Positions 34,089 through 43,303 are shown, counted from the first letter of the stretch. The stretch: 64,000 nucleotides of DNA from Halobacteriovoraceae bacterium (GCA_002713145.1 PAVS01000005.1:186001-250000), one strand, 5' to 3'. The notes: a model not told the origin generated them from the sequence alone. Numbers and translations: made by a program.

Positions 34089-35432
34089 ATGAGCAAAATT
34101 ATTGTTTCCAAGTTCGGAGGCAGCTCCATGAAAGATCAAGAAGCGATGCTAAGATCTGCAAAAATTTGTCAGAAACAAAAATCCACGATCACACTCGTCT
34201 CTGCGACCTATGGCACCACTGATAAACTTCATGAGTTAGTCAATAATGCTGTGAAAGGAAATTGGAATGAGTGCGAAAAATTGCTCTTCACTCTTCGCGA
34301 GAAACATTTTGATATTTTACAAAATCTAACTAATGACAAATTAGTGGGGGAAAGACTAAGAGAGCTCATTAATAATCTTGAGACTCTCATCCGAGGGATT
34401 TTTCTTATCAGCGAATGTAGCCCTAAGGCCCATGACCGAGTGGTTTCTTTTGGAGAGAGACTTTCTTCTCTTCTTTTTTGTGAAGCCATGAAGATGACAA
34501 TCAAAGATAAACCAGTAGAACTTTTTGATAGCCGAGACATTCTCAAAACGAATAATCAATTTGGAAGAGCTAAACCAAATATCCAAACGATTCATCATAA
34601 ATGCCAAAATTATTTTAAGCTCGATGGCTCTACCACTTACGTAGGTCAGGGTTATATTGGGTCTACTGATGAAGGCTCTACCACCACCCTAGGTCGTGGT
34701 GGGTCAGACTATTCCGCGGCCCTTTTTGCGGAAGGTGTAAGAGCAGATGTTTTGGAGATATGGACGGATGTAGCAGGGATTGCGACTTGTGACCCTCGTA
34801 TTTGTGAAAACACCAAACCCATTGAAGAGATCAGTTATAATGAAGCGGGAGAGATGGCCCATTATGGGGCGAAAATTCTCCACCCCACCACCCTCGTTCC
34901 GGCCATGCGTCAGAGTATTCCGGTGTTTGTTGGTTCCAGCTATGCAAGTGAAGAACTTGGCACATGGATTAGACATGAGGTGGAACAAAAGCCACTCATC
35001 CGGGCCATTGCTAAAAGAGATAATCAAGCCCTCCTGACAATTACCACTCCCAAAATGTTAGATGCCTTTGGTTTTATGAGTAAAATCTTCGCGGTTTTCA
35101 CAGAGTTTGAAGTCAGTGTTGATTGCGTCACCACTTCAGAAATATCAGTGGCGGTTTCACTTGATCCTAAAACATTAGATAATAAAGAATTGATTCAAAA
35201 ATTAGCTCAAATTGGTGAGGTCAAAACTGAATACGGTTTTTCTCTCATCAGTCTTATTGGAAATAAAATGTTGGAGCAAGCTGGTTTGGCCAAAAGAGTT
35301 TTTGCAGCTATTGAGGATATTAATGTTCGTATGCTCTGCTTAGGCGCCTCACCTTATAACTTTAATATTCTTGTGACAGAGAAAGAATCTAATGATGCCA
35401 TAGGGCTTTTACACAAGGAGTTTATTGCATGA
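34089..35432 (+). CDS. lysC: Aspartate kinase
   Basis: Monofunctional aspartokinase of 447 residues, first step of the aspartate pathway. The N-terminal kinase motif KFGGSSM is at 7-13, VSFGERLSS lies in the middle, and GRGGSDYSAAL is the substrate-binding loop. Two ACT-like segments follow (about 300-447), which in this family bind lysine. I start at the ATG at 34089 with AAAAGGAAG upstream; an ATG at 34062 lies before that site. It heads the operon behind the lysine riboswitch, so lysine probably acts both on translation and on the enzyme. Confidence 0.93.
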   Translation: MSKIIVSKFGGSSMKDQEAMLRSAKICQKQKSTITLVSATYGTTDKLHELVNNAVKGNWNECEKLLFTLREKHFDILQNLTNDKLVGERLRELINNLETLIRGIFLISECSPKAHDRVVSFGERLSSLLFCEAMKMTIKDKPVELFDSRDILKTNNQFGRAKPNIQTIHHKCQNYFKLDGSTTYVGQGYIGSTDEGSTTTLGRGGSDYSAALFAEGVRADVLEIWTDVAGIATCDPRICENTKPIEEISYNEAGEMAHYGAKILHPTTLVPAMRQSIPVFVGSSYASEELGTWIRHEVEQKPLIRAIAKRDNQALLTITTPKMLDAFGFMSKIFAVFTEFEVSVDCVTTSEISVAVSLDPKTLDNKELIQKLAQIGEVKTEYGFSLISLIGNKMLEQAGLAKRVFAAIEDINVRMLCLGASPYNFNILVTEKESNDAIGLLHKEFIA

Positions 35433-36094
35433 AAGTTGCCTTAGTAGGAAGTGGCCGCACAGGAAGTAAAGTGGCCGAACTTCATCAAGACACTGTTTGC
35501 TTTGATCAAAATAATAAACCTACCTTGGAGTCTCTGCAAGCTTGTGACGTGATCATCTGTTTTCTTCCGGGTCATGTGTTTACAGAGTATATTGATATGT
35601 TTATTGCGAGCAAAAAGCCATGTGTGATTGGTTCAACTGGCTTTGTTTGGAATAGAACCTTGCTGACTCAATTAGAAGAAAAGAAATTAAAATGGGTGAA
35701 TTCTCATAACTTTTCATTGGGTATGAATTTAGTGAAGGCCATGATTGAAATAATGGGAAAAGCCGACAAGCTTTTTCCCGGAGCTGAGTTCTCTATTCAC
35801 GATATCCATCATCAGCATAAAGTTGACTCCCCTAGCGGCACAGCACTTTCATGGAAGCAATGGCTAGATAAACCAGCAAAAATCACAGCCGAACGAACTG
35901 GTGAAGTGATTGGTTATCATCATATTGAAATGAAGTCAGATGTAGAGAAAATCAAGATCACCCATGAAGCTCTTGATCGCGGTATTTTTGCCAAAGGTGC
36001 TTTATGGAGTGCAGAACGCTTGCTGTCTGATAAAGATATTGCCTATGGTCTGACTCAGTTTAATAACCTCGTAAAAAAACACTTACATGTATAA
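35429..36094 (+). CDS. dapB: 4-Hydroxy-tetrahydrodipicolinate reductase
   Basis: NAD(P)H-dependent reductase of 221 residues, somewhat short for DapB. The nucleotide motif VALVGSGRTGSK is at the N-terminus, IGSTGF near 71-76 matches the family GTTG segment, and the dipicolinate-binding region reads HHQHKVDSPSGTA. The start overlaps the lysC stop as ATGA, a typical coupled junction. dapA follows after 9 nt. Confidence 0.9.
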   Translation: MKVALVGSGRTGSKVAELHQDTVCFDQNNKPTLESLQACDVIICFLPGHVFTEYIDMFIASKKPCVIGSTGFVWNRTLLTQLEEKKLKWVNSHNFSLGMNLVKAMIEIMGKADKLFPGAEFSIHDIHHQHKVDSPSGTALSWKQWLDKPAKITAERTGEVIGYHHIEMKSDVEKIKITHEALDRGIFAKGALWSAERLLSDKDIAYGLTQFNNLVKKHLHV

Positions 36095-36103
36095 AGGATT
36101 CTT

Positions 36104-36985
36104 ATGAAACTACAAGATTACCATTTATGGACGGCCCTCATCACCCCTTTAAAACCAGGGCTTGGTGTTGACTATAAAAGTCTCGAGAAAATTATATCGG
36201 AACAAACCGAGGCAAAAAATGGTTTATTAATTCTTGGGTCAACTGGAGAAGCACTTAATCTCGATCTTGATACCAGAAAAAAAATAGTTGAGTTTGTACT
36301 CTCCTTAAAACCCTCTAGTCCTGTGATGGTAGGAGTCGGGGGGCATGATTTAGGAGCCCAAAGAGAGTGGATTAAATGGCTTGAGACTAAAAATATAGAT
36401 GCCTACCTGATGGTCACTCCAATCTACGCTAAAGCGGGAGATGAAGGTCAGTACCTTTGGTTTAAAGACTTAATGGATAAAGTCTCAAAGCCAGTTATGT
36501 TATATAATGTCCCGGGCCGAGCAGGATCTTGGCTAAGTTTTAAAGCAGTGAGAAGACTGAACTCTCATCCCAACTTTTGGGCGATCAAAGAAGCTGGTGG
36601 CTCTCCAGAAAAAATGAAAGAATATTTAAAAGCAGCTAACGGTGGACAAGTATTTTGTGGTGATGATGGACTCATGTCAGAGTTTGCAGCTGCAGGAAGC
36701 TGTGGTCTTGTGAGCGTTGCATCCAACACTTGGCCTATGGCCACTCATACTTATGTCAAAAAATGTCTAAATGGTTCAGTCACTGATCTCCCTCAATGGA
36801 AGCATGCCTGCGATACACTTTTTATCGCAAGTAATCCAGTTCCGGCTAAAGCACTCATGGCCATGGAAGGAAGAATTGCTCATAACACTATGATGCCGCC
36901 ACTTGCTAGCGAAGACTTAAAAGATTTTGGCAGACTGAAAGAAGCAAATCATTTTGTAAATACTTGGTATAAAAATAATAAATAA
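36104..36985 (+). CDS. dapA: 4-Hydroxy-tetrahydrodipicolinate synthase
   Basis: Class I aldolase-type barrel of 293 residues condensing pyruvate with aspartate semialdehyde. GSTGEALNL is the substrate loop, YNVPGRAG carries the catalytic Tyr and the following Arg, and the Schiff-base Lys lies in WAIKEAGGS. Order in the operon is lysC-dapB-dapA-dapD. The stop is 10 nt before dapD, whose ATG follows AAGGATATTGAA. Confidence 0.94.
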   Translation: MKLQDYHLWTALITPLKPGLGVDYKSLEKIISEQTEAKNGLLILGSTGEALNLDLDTRKKIVEFVLSLKPSSPVMVGVGGHDLGAQREWIKWLETKNIDAYLMVTPIYAKAGDEGQYLWFKDLMDKVSKPVMLYNVPGRAGSWLSFKAVRRLNSHPNFWAIKEAGGSPEKMKEYLKAANGGQVFCGDDGLMSEFAAAGSCGLVSVASNTWPMATHTYVKKCLNGSVTDLPQWKHACDTLFIASNPVPAKALMAMEGRIAHNTMMPPLASEDLKDFGRLKEANHFVNTWYKNNK

Positions 36986-36995
36986 GGATATTGAA

Positions 36996-37748
36996 ATGAA
37001 CTGGGAAGAAATATTAGATAAACTAGAGTCAGGTGAACTGAGATCAGCTAATAAAGTTGATGGAAAATGGGTGGCCAATACTGCTGTTAAAGAAGGCATC
37101 TTAGCTTCATTTAAAGCTGGTGAGTTAAAAGAGTTTTCTGAAACAGGCCATAAAGGTTTTGTAGATAAGCATAATCTAGCGGCACGTATGTTTACTCCCA
37201 ATGACGGGATACGAATGGTGCCAGGGGGAAGTAGTGTCAGACGAGGCTCCTATGTTGCCAGTGGAGTTATTATCATGCCTCCGGCCTACATCAATGTCGG
37301 TGCCTATGTTGATAGTGGCTCTATGGTAGACTCCCATGCCCTTGTGGGAAGTTGTGCTCAAATTGGAAAAAATGTTCATCTCTCAGCAGCGGTACAAATT
37401 GGTGGAGTCTTAGAGCCCATTGGTGCTTCCCCAGTTGTGATAGAAGATAATTGTTTTGTGGGAGCTGGTGCTGTTATTGTTGAAGGTATTCAAGTCCTAA
37501 GTGGAGCGGTTATTGCCCCTGGAGTGATTCTCTCTAAAGGAACTCCTATCTACGATGCAGTCAAGGAAAAGCAAGTGACTGATGGAATAATCCCTGAGAA
37601 TGCAGTGGTGGTCCCAGGAACGAGACCAGTGAGCAGCAAGCTTAATTGGGCCAATGAAATAGGGCTCAGTCTCAATTGCGCCATCATTGTTAAATACCGT
37701 GATAGTAAAACTGATGACTCTCTTAAGCTTGAAGAGTTCTTACGCTAA
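36996..37748 (+). CDS. dapD: Tetrahydrodipicolinate N-succinyltransferase
   Basis: Left-handed beta-helix acyltransferase of 250 residues. A hexapeptide-repeat region covers about 75-200, including VPGGSSVRRGSYVASGVIIMPPAYINVGAYVD read in segments, GSMVDSHALVGSCAQIGKNVHLSAAVQIGGVLEP and GAGAVIVEG. These are DapD-specific sequences, so the organism uses an acylated branch of the lysine pathway and therefore needs an aminotransferase and a deacylase afterwards. The stop codon overlaps the next start (TAATG). Confidence 0.92.
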   Translation: MNWEEILDKLESGELRSANKVDGKWVANTAVKEGILASFKAGELKEFSETGHKGFVDKHNLAARMFTPNDGIRMVPGGSSVRRGSYVASGVIIMPPAYINVGAYVDSGSMVDSHALVGSCAQIGKNVHLSAAVQIGGVLEPIGASPVVIEDNCFVGAGAVIVEGIQVLSGAVIAPGVILSKGTPIYDAVKEKQVTDGIIPENAVVVPGTRPVSSKLNWANEIGLSLNCAIIVKYRDSKTDDSLKLEEFLR

Positions 37749-38935
37749 TGCAAGATAAAATACAAAGTATTATAGATAGATTTGATGCTCCTTTTTTCTT
37801 CTATAATTTAGATCATCTCAAAGCTAAATTAGAAGATATGAAACAAGGCCTTGACCCTGATATTAAGCTCTGGTACGCCTGCAAGGCTAATCCTATGAGT
37901 GCGGTGATCAAAGTCCTGCGCAACCTAGGCTTTGGTCTAGATGTGGCCAGCTCAGGAGAACTTCATCAAGTGCTCAATACCGGCGTGCAAGGATCAAAAA
38001 TTTTAGCCACAGGCCCTGGAAAATCTAAAGAGTATCTTGAACACCTCATTAAAAATGGGGTGCAAACGATTGTCTTAGAAAGTCCAAATCAAGCCGTTTG
38101 GTTAAATGAAGTGGCAGAAAAACTTGATAAGAAAATAGATTGTTTATTGCGACTGCAGTTGAGCTGGAGCGAAGGTAAAAGTGTTCTGGGTGGAGATGAA
38201 ATCACCCCTTTTGGAGTTGATACAGAAACATGGGATACTGTTGATTTTAAATCTCTTGCTCATCTCAATATAAGGGGCTTTCATTGTTTTCAGTGGGGAA
38301 ATATGTTGGAAGTTTCCAAGCTCGAAAAAATTTGGGAAGTCACCATCAATACCGCTCTTGAATTTGCAAAAAAACATTCCCTTAAATCTGAAGTGTTAGA
38401 CCTCGGCGGAGGACTCGGCATCCCTTATGATTTCGAAACGCCCCCTATTGATTTCACTGAAGTCAAAGCGGTTTTACATAAGCTAAAAGAGAAGTATAAG
38501 CTGCAAGAAATATGGATGGAGCTTGGTCGCTTTGTGATTGGCGATAGTGGCCGTTATTATTGCAAAGTTGTAGATATTAAAAAGTCGAGAGGAAAAAACC
38601 TGATTGTGACAGATGGGGGCATTAATCATATTGCTCGCGTGGCCTTGGTCAATCAAGCTTTTCCCATCAAGCAGTTTGCTAGTGATAAAGAACATGATCA
38701 AGCTTTTCAAATTCATGGCCCTCTTTGCACTGCTCTAGATAAATTAGGTGAATTTCCCCTCCCTGCAGATATCAAGATTGGTGACTGGTTAGAATTTCAC
38801 GGGGCCGGCGCCTATGGTTTTACCGAGTCTATGCCCTATTTTTTATGTCATATGTTACCAGGGGAAGTGGTTTATTATAATGGTGATCTCATGATCCCAA
38901 GACCTCCTAAAACTTCATACGATTGGATGATATAA
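37748..38935 (+). CDS. lysA: Diaminopimelate decarboxylase (fold III PLP enzyme)
   Basis: PLP-dependent decarboxylase of 395 residues. The PLP lysine is Lys46 in YACKAN; the alanine-racemase-like barrel continues with LGFGLDVASSGEL, FHCFQWGN and LDLGGGLGIPYDF; WMELGRFVIGDSG replaces the usual EPGR motif with ELGR, and GPLCTALDK is the interface Cys segment. Related enzymes act on other amino acids (ornithine, carboxynorspermidine), so the substrate is assigned from its place directly after dapD and under the lysine riboswitch. Confidence 0.8.
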   Translation: MQDKIQSIIDRFDAPFFFYNLDHLKAKLEDMKQGLDPDIKLWYACKANPMSAVIKVLRNLGFGLDVASSGELHQVLNTGVQGSKILATGPGKSKEYLEHLIKNGVQTIVLESPNQAVWLNEVAEKLDKKIDCLLRLQLSWSEGKSVLGGDEITPFGVDTETWDTVDFKSLAHLNIRGFHCFQWGNMLEVSKLEKIWEVTINTALEFAKKHSLKSEVLDLGGGLGIPYDFETPPIDFTEVKAVLHKLKEKYKLQEIWMELGRFVIGDSGRYYCKVVDIKKSRGKNLIVTDGGINHIARVALVNQAFPIKQFASDKEHDQAFQIHGPLCTALDKLGEFPLPADIKIGDWLEFHGAGAYGFTESMPYFLCHMLPGEVVYYNGDLMIPRPPKTSYDWMI

Positions 38936-40066
38936 ATGTGGACCATTGAAAACTACCCTATTAAAGAACTGGCCAGTGGCGAAAACCTCTCTATTAATAC
39001 TTACACTATCAAAGGTCATGCTGGTCCTCATATCCATATTCAGGCCAGCGTCCATGGGGCAGAACTCCAGGGAAATGCTGTCATATTGCAGCTGATGGAA
39101 AAATTAAAAAATAAAAAAATTAATGGGAGCATCACTTTTATTCCTCTTGCTAATCCTTATGCCACCAACAACAAACATGGAACTTATACTTACGGTCGCT
39201 ATAATCCAGTGACAGGTGATAATTGGAACCGTAACTATGTCGATGTGGTTAAAGCCTCTGGCTTTGATATGCAGCAATTTGTGGCCGATAATAAAAGTCT
39301 TCCCTGGCATGAACTTCGGTTAGTTTTTAAAGCTGAACTTGATCATATTATTGATAGTCATATTCAAAAATTAGTAGATAAGCGCTTACTCGCTGAAAAC
39401 AATAAGCTTAACCTCATTTTACAAAAGCTTGCGGCCAAAGCCGATGGAGTGCTCGACCTTCACACCGGACCAGTTGCCACTCGCTATCTCTATAGTGCTG
39501 AGTACGAAAAAGAAATCTCTTATTATTTAAAATTTAAGCATATCTTGGTTATTCCAGATGAGTTTGGAGGGGCCATGGATGAAGCTGCCTTTATGCCATG
39601 GGTTCACTTGCGTAATGAATTAGAAAAGCATGGCAGAGATATAACCCTTGATATAGAGAGTTTTACTCTTGAATTTGGTTCTGAAGAATCATTTTGTATG
39701 GAAGATGCAGATAAGGATGTTGAGAGCATACTTAATTATTTAAAATATAAAGGTGTCCTGGAAGAGGAGCCGGAAAGCTTTTCAGGTTATGTTTGCAAAC
39801 TCGCAGACTATCGAACACTCTTCTCCCCCCATGGAGGTTTAGTGGATTACCATTTTAAACCAGGCGATCGATTTAAAGAAAATGATGTGCTCGCTAGTTT
39901 TTATCAATTTAAAAATCTAGACCCGCAGGATCCCATTCAATCTTCACGTCAACAGTTCAAGGCCACAACAGATGGTATCATTATCAACCGCTGTCCTTCC
40001 AGTGCTGTCCATCAAGGTATGGAATTATATCAAGTCATGACAAATTTAGAGGAGTTTCAATTATAA
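38936..40066 (+). CDS. AstE/AspA-family zinc deacylase in the lysine operon
   Basis: A 376-residue member of the succinylglutamate desuccinylase/aspartoacylase family (M14-like). Zinc ligands are His40 and Glu43 (SVHGAELQGN) and His176 (LDLHTGP); the catalytic Glu is probably Glu246 (TLEFGSEE). The C-terminal part (about 285-345) resembles the small beta-barrel seen in longer family members (HGGLVDYHFKPGD). It begins right after the lysA stop. After DapD makes a succinylated intermediate, a desuccinylase is needed. No dapE is present here, so this enzyme may do that job. Family is clear, substrate is inference. Confidence 0.75.
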   Translation: MWTIENYPIKELASGENLSINTYTIKGHAGPHIHIQASVHGAELQGNAVILQLMEKLKNKKINGSITFIPLANPYATNNKHGTYTYGRYNPVTGDNWNRNYVDVVKASGFDMQQFVADNKSLPWHELRLVFKAELDHIIDSHIQKLVDKRLLAENNKLNLILQKLAAKADGVLDLHTGPVATRYLYSAEYEKEISYYLKFKHILVIPDEFGGAMDEAAFMPWVHLRNELEKHGRDITLDIESFTLEFGSEESFCMEDADKDVESILNYLKYKGVLEEEPESFSGYVCKLADYRTLFSPHGGLVDYHFKPGDRFKENDVLASFYQFKNLDPQDPIQSSRQQFKATTDGIIINRCPSSAVHQGMELYQVMTNLEEFQL

Positions 40067-41277
40067 TGAGTTTATCTAAAAGAGCTTCCCAGTTAATGAA
40101 TCATCCAAGTGCTATCGTTGCAGGTATTATAAAGTGCAATAATGATCCCTATGACGCTCAAACAAATCCAGAGGGATTTTTAAATTTTGGAACTGCCGAA
40201 AACACTTTAATGGAAGATCTTTTAAGTAAAAAATTATCGTCTCAAATTGAAATTAAATCTGAACATATTCAGTATTCAGGCATGGATGTACCGGCGCTAC
40301 GAGAAACATTTTCTCAATTTGCGATGAACCATTTAAATATTGAAGCCTTAAAACCTGAAAATATTGTTGTTCAATGTGGTGTGAGTGCTATCTGTGAAGC
40401 ACTGTCTTTTACTCTTTTTGACGAAGGGGACGCGATCATGATTGCCACTCCCTATTATAATGGTTTTGAGCATGACTTCACCAAGAGATTCAAGTGTGAA
40501 TTTGTCAAAGTTGATCTTAGTCCAACCAATAATTTTCAACACTCAATTGAAGCCTTTGAACAAGCCTATAACCAATATCCAGAGCCGGAGAAAATCAAAG
40601 CTGTTCTCATATGTCATCCTCATAACCCCACAGGTGAAATTCTCTCCCAAGAATTTATGTTTTCTCTCCTCGACTTTATTCAAAACAAAAAACTAGAGCT
40701 CATAAGTGATGAAATCTATGCTTTATCCACCCACTGCAAGGAAAGGCATCAGTCTCTTTATCAACTCGCAAGAGAGCGAAAACTACCCGCTCACCTACTT
40801 TACGGTATGGCCAAAGACTTTGCCATTGCTGGGTTTAAAGTAGGATTTTTTTACTCAGAGGATAATGAACTGGTAGAGGCCATGAGTTCACTATGCTATT
40901 TTCATCCAGTTGCGAGTTTAACTCAATTAGCGGTCGCTGATTTGTTAAGTGATGAACAATTCTTACATCACTATATTGAACTGAACCAAGAGCGTTTAAA
41001 TAAAACAAAAAGAGACCTCATTCATAGAAATGACCATCTTAATTTTTTACCAGCTGAAGCGGGGTTATTTATAGTACTGGATCTCTCCCAATGGTGTGAG
41101 TCTTTTGAAGATGAAGAAAGATATCATCAATTTATCTTGGATGAGCTAAAAATAAATATTCTTAAAGGCCGTGACCTGGGGCTTTCGAAACCAGGTTATT
41201 TTCGAGTTTGTTTTGCACGGCCCGAAGATCAAATTCATACTTTTAGTCAACGCATGCAAAAATTAAAGAGATTATAG
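40066..41277 (+). CDS. Class I/II aminotransferase, candidate DapC
   Basis: PLP-dependent aminotransferase of 403 residues. NPTG is at 187-190, the pyridine-binding Asp at about 215 (ISDEIY), and the PLP lysine is Lys250 in GMAKDFAIAGFKVG; this last motif resembles ACC-synthase-like members. The ATG overlaps the stop codon of the deacylase (ATAATG), so the two are co-translated. In the succinylase route the missing step between DapD and a desuccinylase is N-succinyl-DAP aminotransferase, which this gene could supply. Aromatic or alanine aminotransferase activity is possible instead. Confidence 0.75.
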   Translation: MSLSKRASQLMNHPSAIVAGIIKCNNDPYDAQTNPEGFLNFGTAENTLMEDLLSKKLSSQIEIKSEHIQYSGMDVPALRETFSQFAMNHLNIEALKPENIVVQCGVSAICEALSFTLFDEGDAIMIATPYYNGFEHDFTKRFKCEFVKVDLSPTNNFQHSIEAFEQAYNQYPEPEKIKAVLICHPHNPTGEILSQEFMFSLLDFIQNKKLELISDEIYALSTHCKERHQSLYQLARERKLPAHLLYGMAKDFAIAGFKVGFFYSEDNELVEAMSSLCYFHPVASLTQLAVADLLSDEQFLHHYIELNQERLNKTKRDLIHRNDHLNFLPAEAGLFIVLDLSQWCESFEDEERYHQFILDELKINILKGRDLGLSKPGYFRVCFARPEDQIHTFSQRMQKLKRL

Positions 41278-41280
41278 TTT

Positions 41281-42513
41281 ATGAAAAAATACACAACTGA
41301 ATTTTTAAAAGATATGCCAAAGTCGGATGTGCATCTCCATCTTGATGGATCCATGCGAGTTGATTCTTTAATAGAAATGGCGCAAAAATTAAAAATTGAT
41401 TTACCGGCTTATTCAACGGAAGGTTTAAAAGAATTGGTTTTTAAATCCCATTACGCTAATTTAGGTGAGTACCTCCACGGTTTTCAGTACACATGTTCAG
41501 TACTTCGTGATTTAGAAAATATTGAGAGAGCATCCTATGAATTGGCGATCGATTGTCAAAAAGAAGGTGTGAACTATATTGAAGTGAGGTTTGCTCCTCA
41601 ACTTCTCGTTGATCATAGCAAAGGGCTTACCATTGAAACAGTTTTAACAGCTTGTAATGATGGTCTTCAAAGAGCAAAGAAAGAATACAATAACTCTAAA
41701 GCGGTAAAAATAGAACACAAGCCTGAATTTCATTACGGAATCATCAACTGTGCTATGCGGATGTTCGGACCGAAAGGTTTTTCTCCTTATTATACAAATC
41801 TTTATAAAATGATGAACTACGCCAGAGACATGCAAGTTATCACCATGGCCGCGATGGAAATGGTAAGGGCCTCCGTCAAACTAAGAGACGATAAAGGACT
41901 TCCTATTGCAGGAATTGATTTAGCTGGGCAAGAAGAAGGCTATCCAGCTCGAAAATTTAAAGACGTGTATGCCTATGCCCATAAAAACTTTATGCATAAA
42001 ACAGTTCATGCAGGTGAAGCCTACGGTGCAGAAAGTATTTTCGAAGCCATTACCGAGTGTTATGCAGATAGAATTGGTCATGGCTACTCACTCTTTATGC
42101 CAGAGCGTATACAAGCGGAAAACATCACCGATAAAAAACGCTATATTGAGCAACTTGCTTCCTTTATTGCTGATAAGAGAACTGTTATTGAAGTTTGTCT
42201 AACCAGTAATTTACAAACAAATCCTGAAATCAAATCCATCAAAGAGCATAAGTTTAAAAATATGTTGGAAAATAGAATGGCCACAACCATCTGTACCGAT
42301 AATAGACTTGTTTCAAACACCACTGTCACAAATGAGTACAAGCTTGCCACTGATAATTTTGATATACCACTCAAAAGACTCAAAGATATTGTGGCCTATG
42401 GCTTTAAGAAAAGCTTTTATCCTGGAAACTACGTGGAAAAAAGAGAGTACGCTAAATTAAATATGCAGTACTTTGATCAAATATGTGAAAAACATAAGAT
42501 TAGTTCAAAGTAG
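41281..42513 (+). CDS. Adenosine deaminase family protein
   Basis: A 410-residue zinc amidohydrolase. His18 and His20 (VHLHLDGS), His243 with Glu246 (VHAGEAYG), His267 (IGHGYSL) and Asp340 (CTDNR) are the adenosine deaminase metal and catalytic residues; EVCLTSN matches the CPxSN segment with Leu for Pro. It is longer than the usual 330-350, with extra length between about 130 and 190. Adenosine or a related nucleoside is the likely substrate. Its place as the last gene of the riboswitch operon, 3 nt after the aminotransferase, is odd for a purine enzyme. It overlaps the convergent DUF2288 gene by 14 bp. Confidence 0.82.
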   Translation: MKKYTTEFLKDMPKSDVHLHLDGSMRVDSLIEMAQKLKIDLPAYSTEGLKELVFKSHYANLGEYLHGFQYTCSVLRDLENIERASYELAIDCQKEGVNYIEVRFAPQLLVDHSKGLTIETVLTACNDGLQRAKKEYNNSKAVKIEHKPEFHYGIINCAMRMFGPKGFSPYYTNLYKMMNYARDMQVITMAAMEMVRASVKLRDDKGLPIAGIDLAGQEEGYPARKFKDVYAYAHKNFMHKTVHAGEAYGAESIFEAITECYADRIGHGYSLFMPERIQAENITDKKRYIEQLASFIADKRTVIEVCLTSNLQTNPEIKSIKEHKFKNMLENRMATTICTDNRLVSNTTVTNEYKLATDNFDIPLKRLKDIVAYGFKKSFYPGNYVEKREYAKLNMQYFDQICEKHKISSK

Positions 42514-42802
42514 TGACATGTTGAATTAAGACATAAGGCTGTATAATAATAAATTTAAATTGTTTTTTGAATTGATCTTCTTCAAAAGCTTTACTATCAA
42601 TATCATCAGTTTTAGTAATCAGCCCTTCATCTAGCCAAAGTTTAATGAACTGAACCTTGTCTTGAGCGATAGCGACTCCAACGTCCAAAAGATCCAATTG
42701 AGAAGAGATAAGCAGAACTGCTCCTCGTTCCACATGAGGTTTAATCATTGACCAATCAGCTTCTTCAATTTCTGTTTTTAATTTTTCTTTTAAATCATCC
42801 AT
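42500..42802 (-). CDS. DUF2288 family protein
   Basis: A 100-residue cytoplasmic protein. The arrangement WSMIKPHVERGAVLLISSQLDLLDVG, then DKVQFIKLWLDEGLI and the final hydrophobic IIIQPYVLIQ, matches DUF2288, whose function is unknown. The ATG at 42802 has no Shine-Dalgarno. It lies 7 nt from a minus-strand TATAAT in the symmetric box at 42810-42817, so the mRNA may be leaderless. The 3-prime end overlaps the adenosine deaminase gene. Confidence 0.7.
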   Translation of the reverse strand: MDDLKEKLKTEIEEADWSMIKPHVERGAVLLISSQLDLLDVGVAIAQDKVQFIKLWLDEGLITKTDDIDSKAFEEDQFKKQFKFIIIQPYVLIQHVTTLN

Positions 42803-42838
42803 TACATCGATTATAATAAAAGCATGGGTATATTAAAA
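42789..42838. promoter_or_regulatory. Symmetric bidirectional promoter of two possibly leaderless genes
   Basis: ATTATAAT (42810-42817) carries TATAAT on both strands. Rightward: TTTAAA (42789-42794), 17 nt, TATAAT (42812-42817), 6 nt, ATG of the DUF1499 gene. Leftward: TTTAAT (42832-42837 on the minus strand), 16 nt, TATAAT (42810-42815), 7 nt, ATG of the DUF2288 gene. The two start codons are only 21 bp apart and neither has a ribosome site. Confidence 0.55.
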
Positions 42839-43303
42839 ACAATTTCTAAAGTTCTTTTATTCTTAATTTTAGCGGCCATACTATTTTTCTTAGTTAGACT
42901 GCTTCTGCTGGCCCGAGAAAGCCAGAATATGCAGGTCGCTTCGACTTATAATATGCAAAACAATTCGTTAGCCCCTTGTTCAGACAAGCCCAATTGTGTC
43001 AGTTCTTTTGCCCCTCAAGCCTCAACTCATTATATCCCAGCTATTTCTCTGAATGCGACCCAATGGAGCCAGGCGAAAGCTTTTTTCGACCATTGTAATT
43101 TACTTTCGGATAAACCTCATTATGTTCATTATGCCTGTGCCACCAGTGCCTTTGGTTTTGTAGATGATGTAGAACTTCTTTATTTACCAGAGACCAATGA
43201 ACTCCACATGAGGTCTCAATCCAGAGTGGGCTACTCTGATTTAGGTGCCAATAGAGATCGTATCAATGAACTTATCTCCCACTTAAAATTTCAAAATGAC
43301 TAA
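42824..43303 (+). CDS. DUF1499 membrane-anchored protein
   Basis: A 159-residue protein with one N-terminal membrane helix (about 8-28) and a periplasmic domain. [15 protein letters not shown] (near 49-63) and [18 protein letters not shown] near the C-terminus are the two signature blocks of DUF1499. Function unknown. The start at 42824 depends on the shared symmetric promoter. The stop overlaps the convergent msrAB gene by 4 bp (CTAA used by both). Confidence 0.8.
   Translation: MGILKTISKVLLFLILAAILFFLVRLLLLARESQNMQVASTYNMQNNSLAPCSDKPNCVSSFAPQASTHYIPAISLNATQWSQAKAFFDHCNLLSDKPHYVHYACATSAFGFVDDVELLYLPETNELHMRSQSRVGYSDLGANRDRINELISHLKFQND

Noticed and set aside
34704..35027. Long antisense open frames inside lysC
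   Set aside because: Low-complexity translations opposite a clearly conserved enzyme; typical shadow frames of AT-rich codons. The same holds for frames opposite fumA, fumB, sucA, mmsA and hutU.
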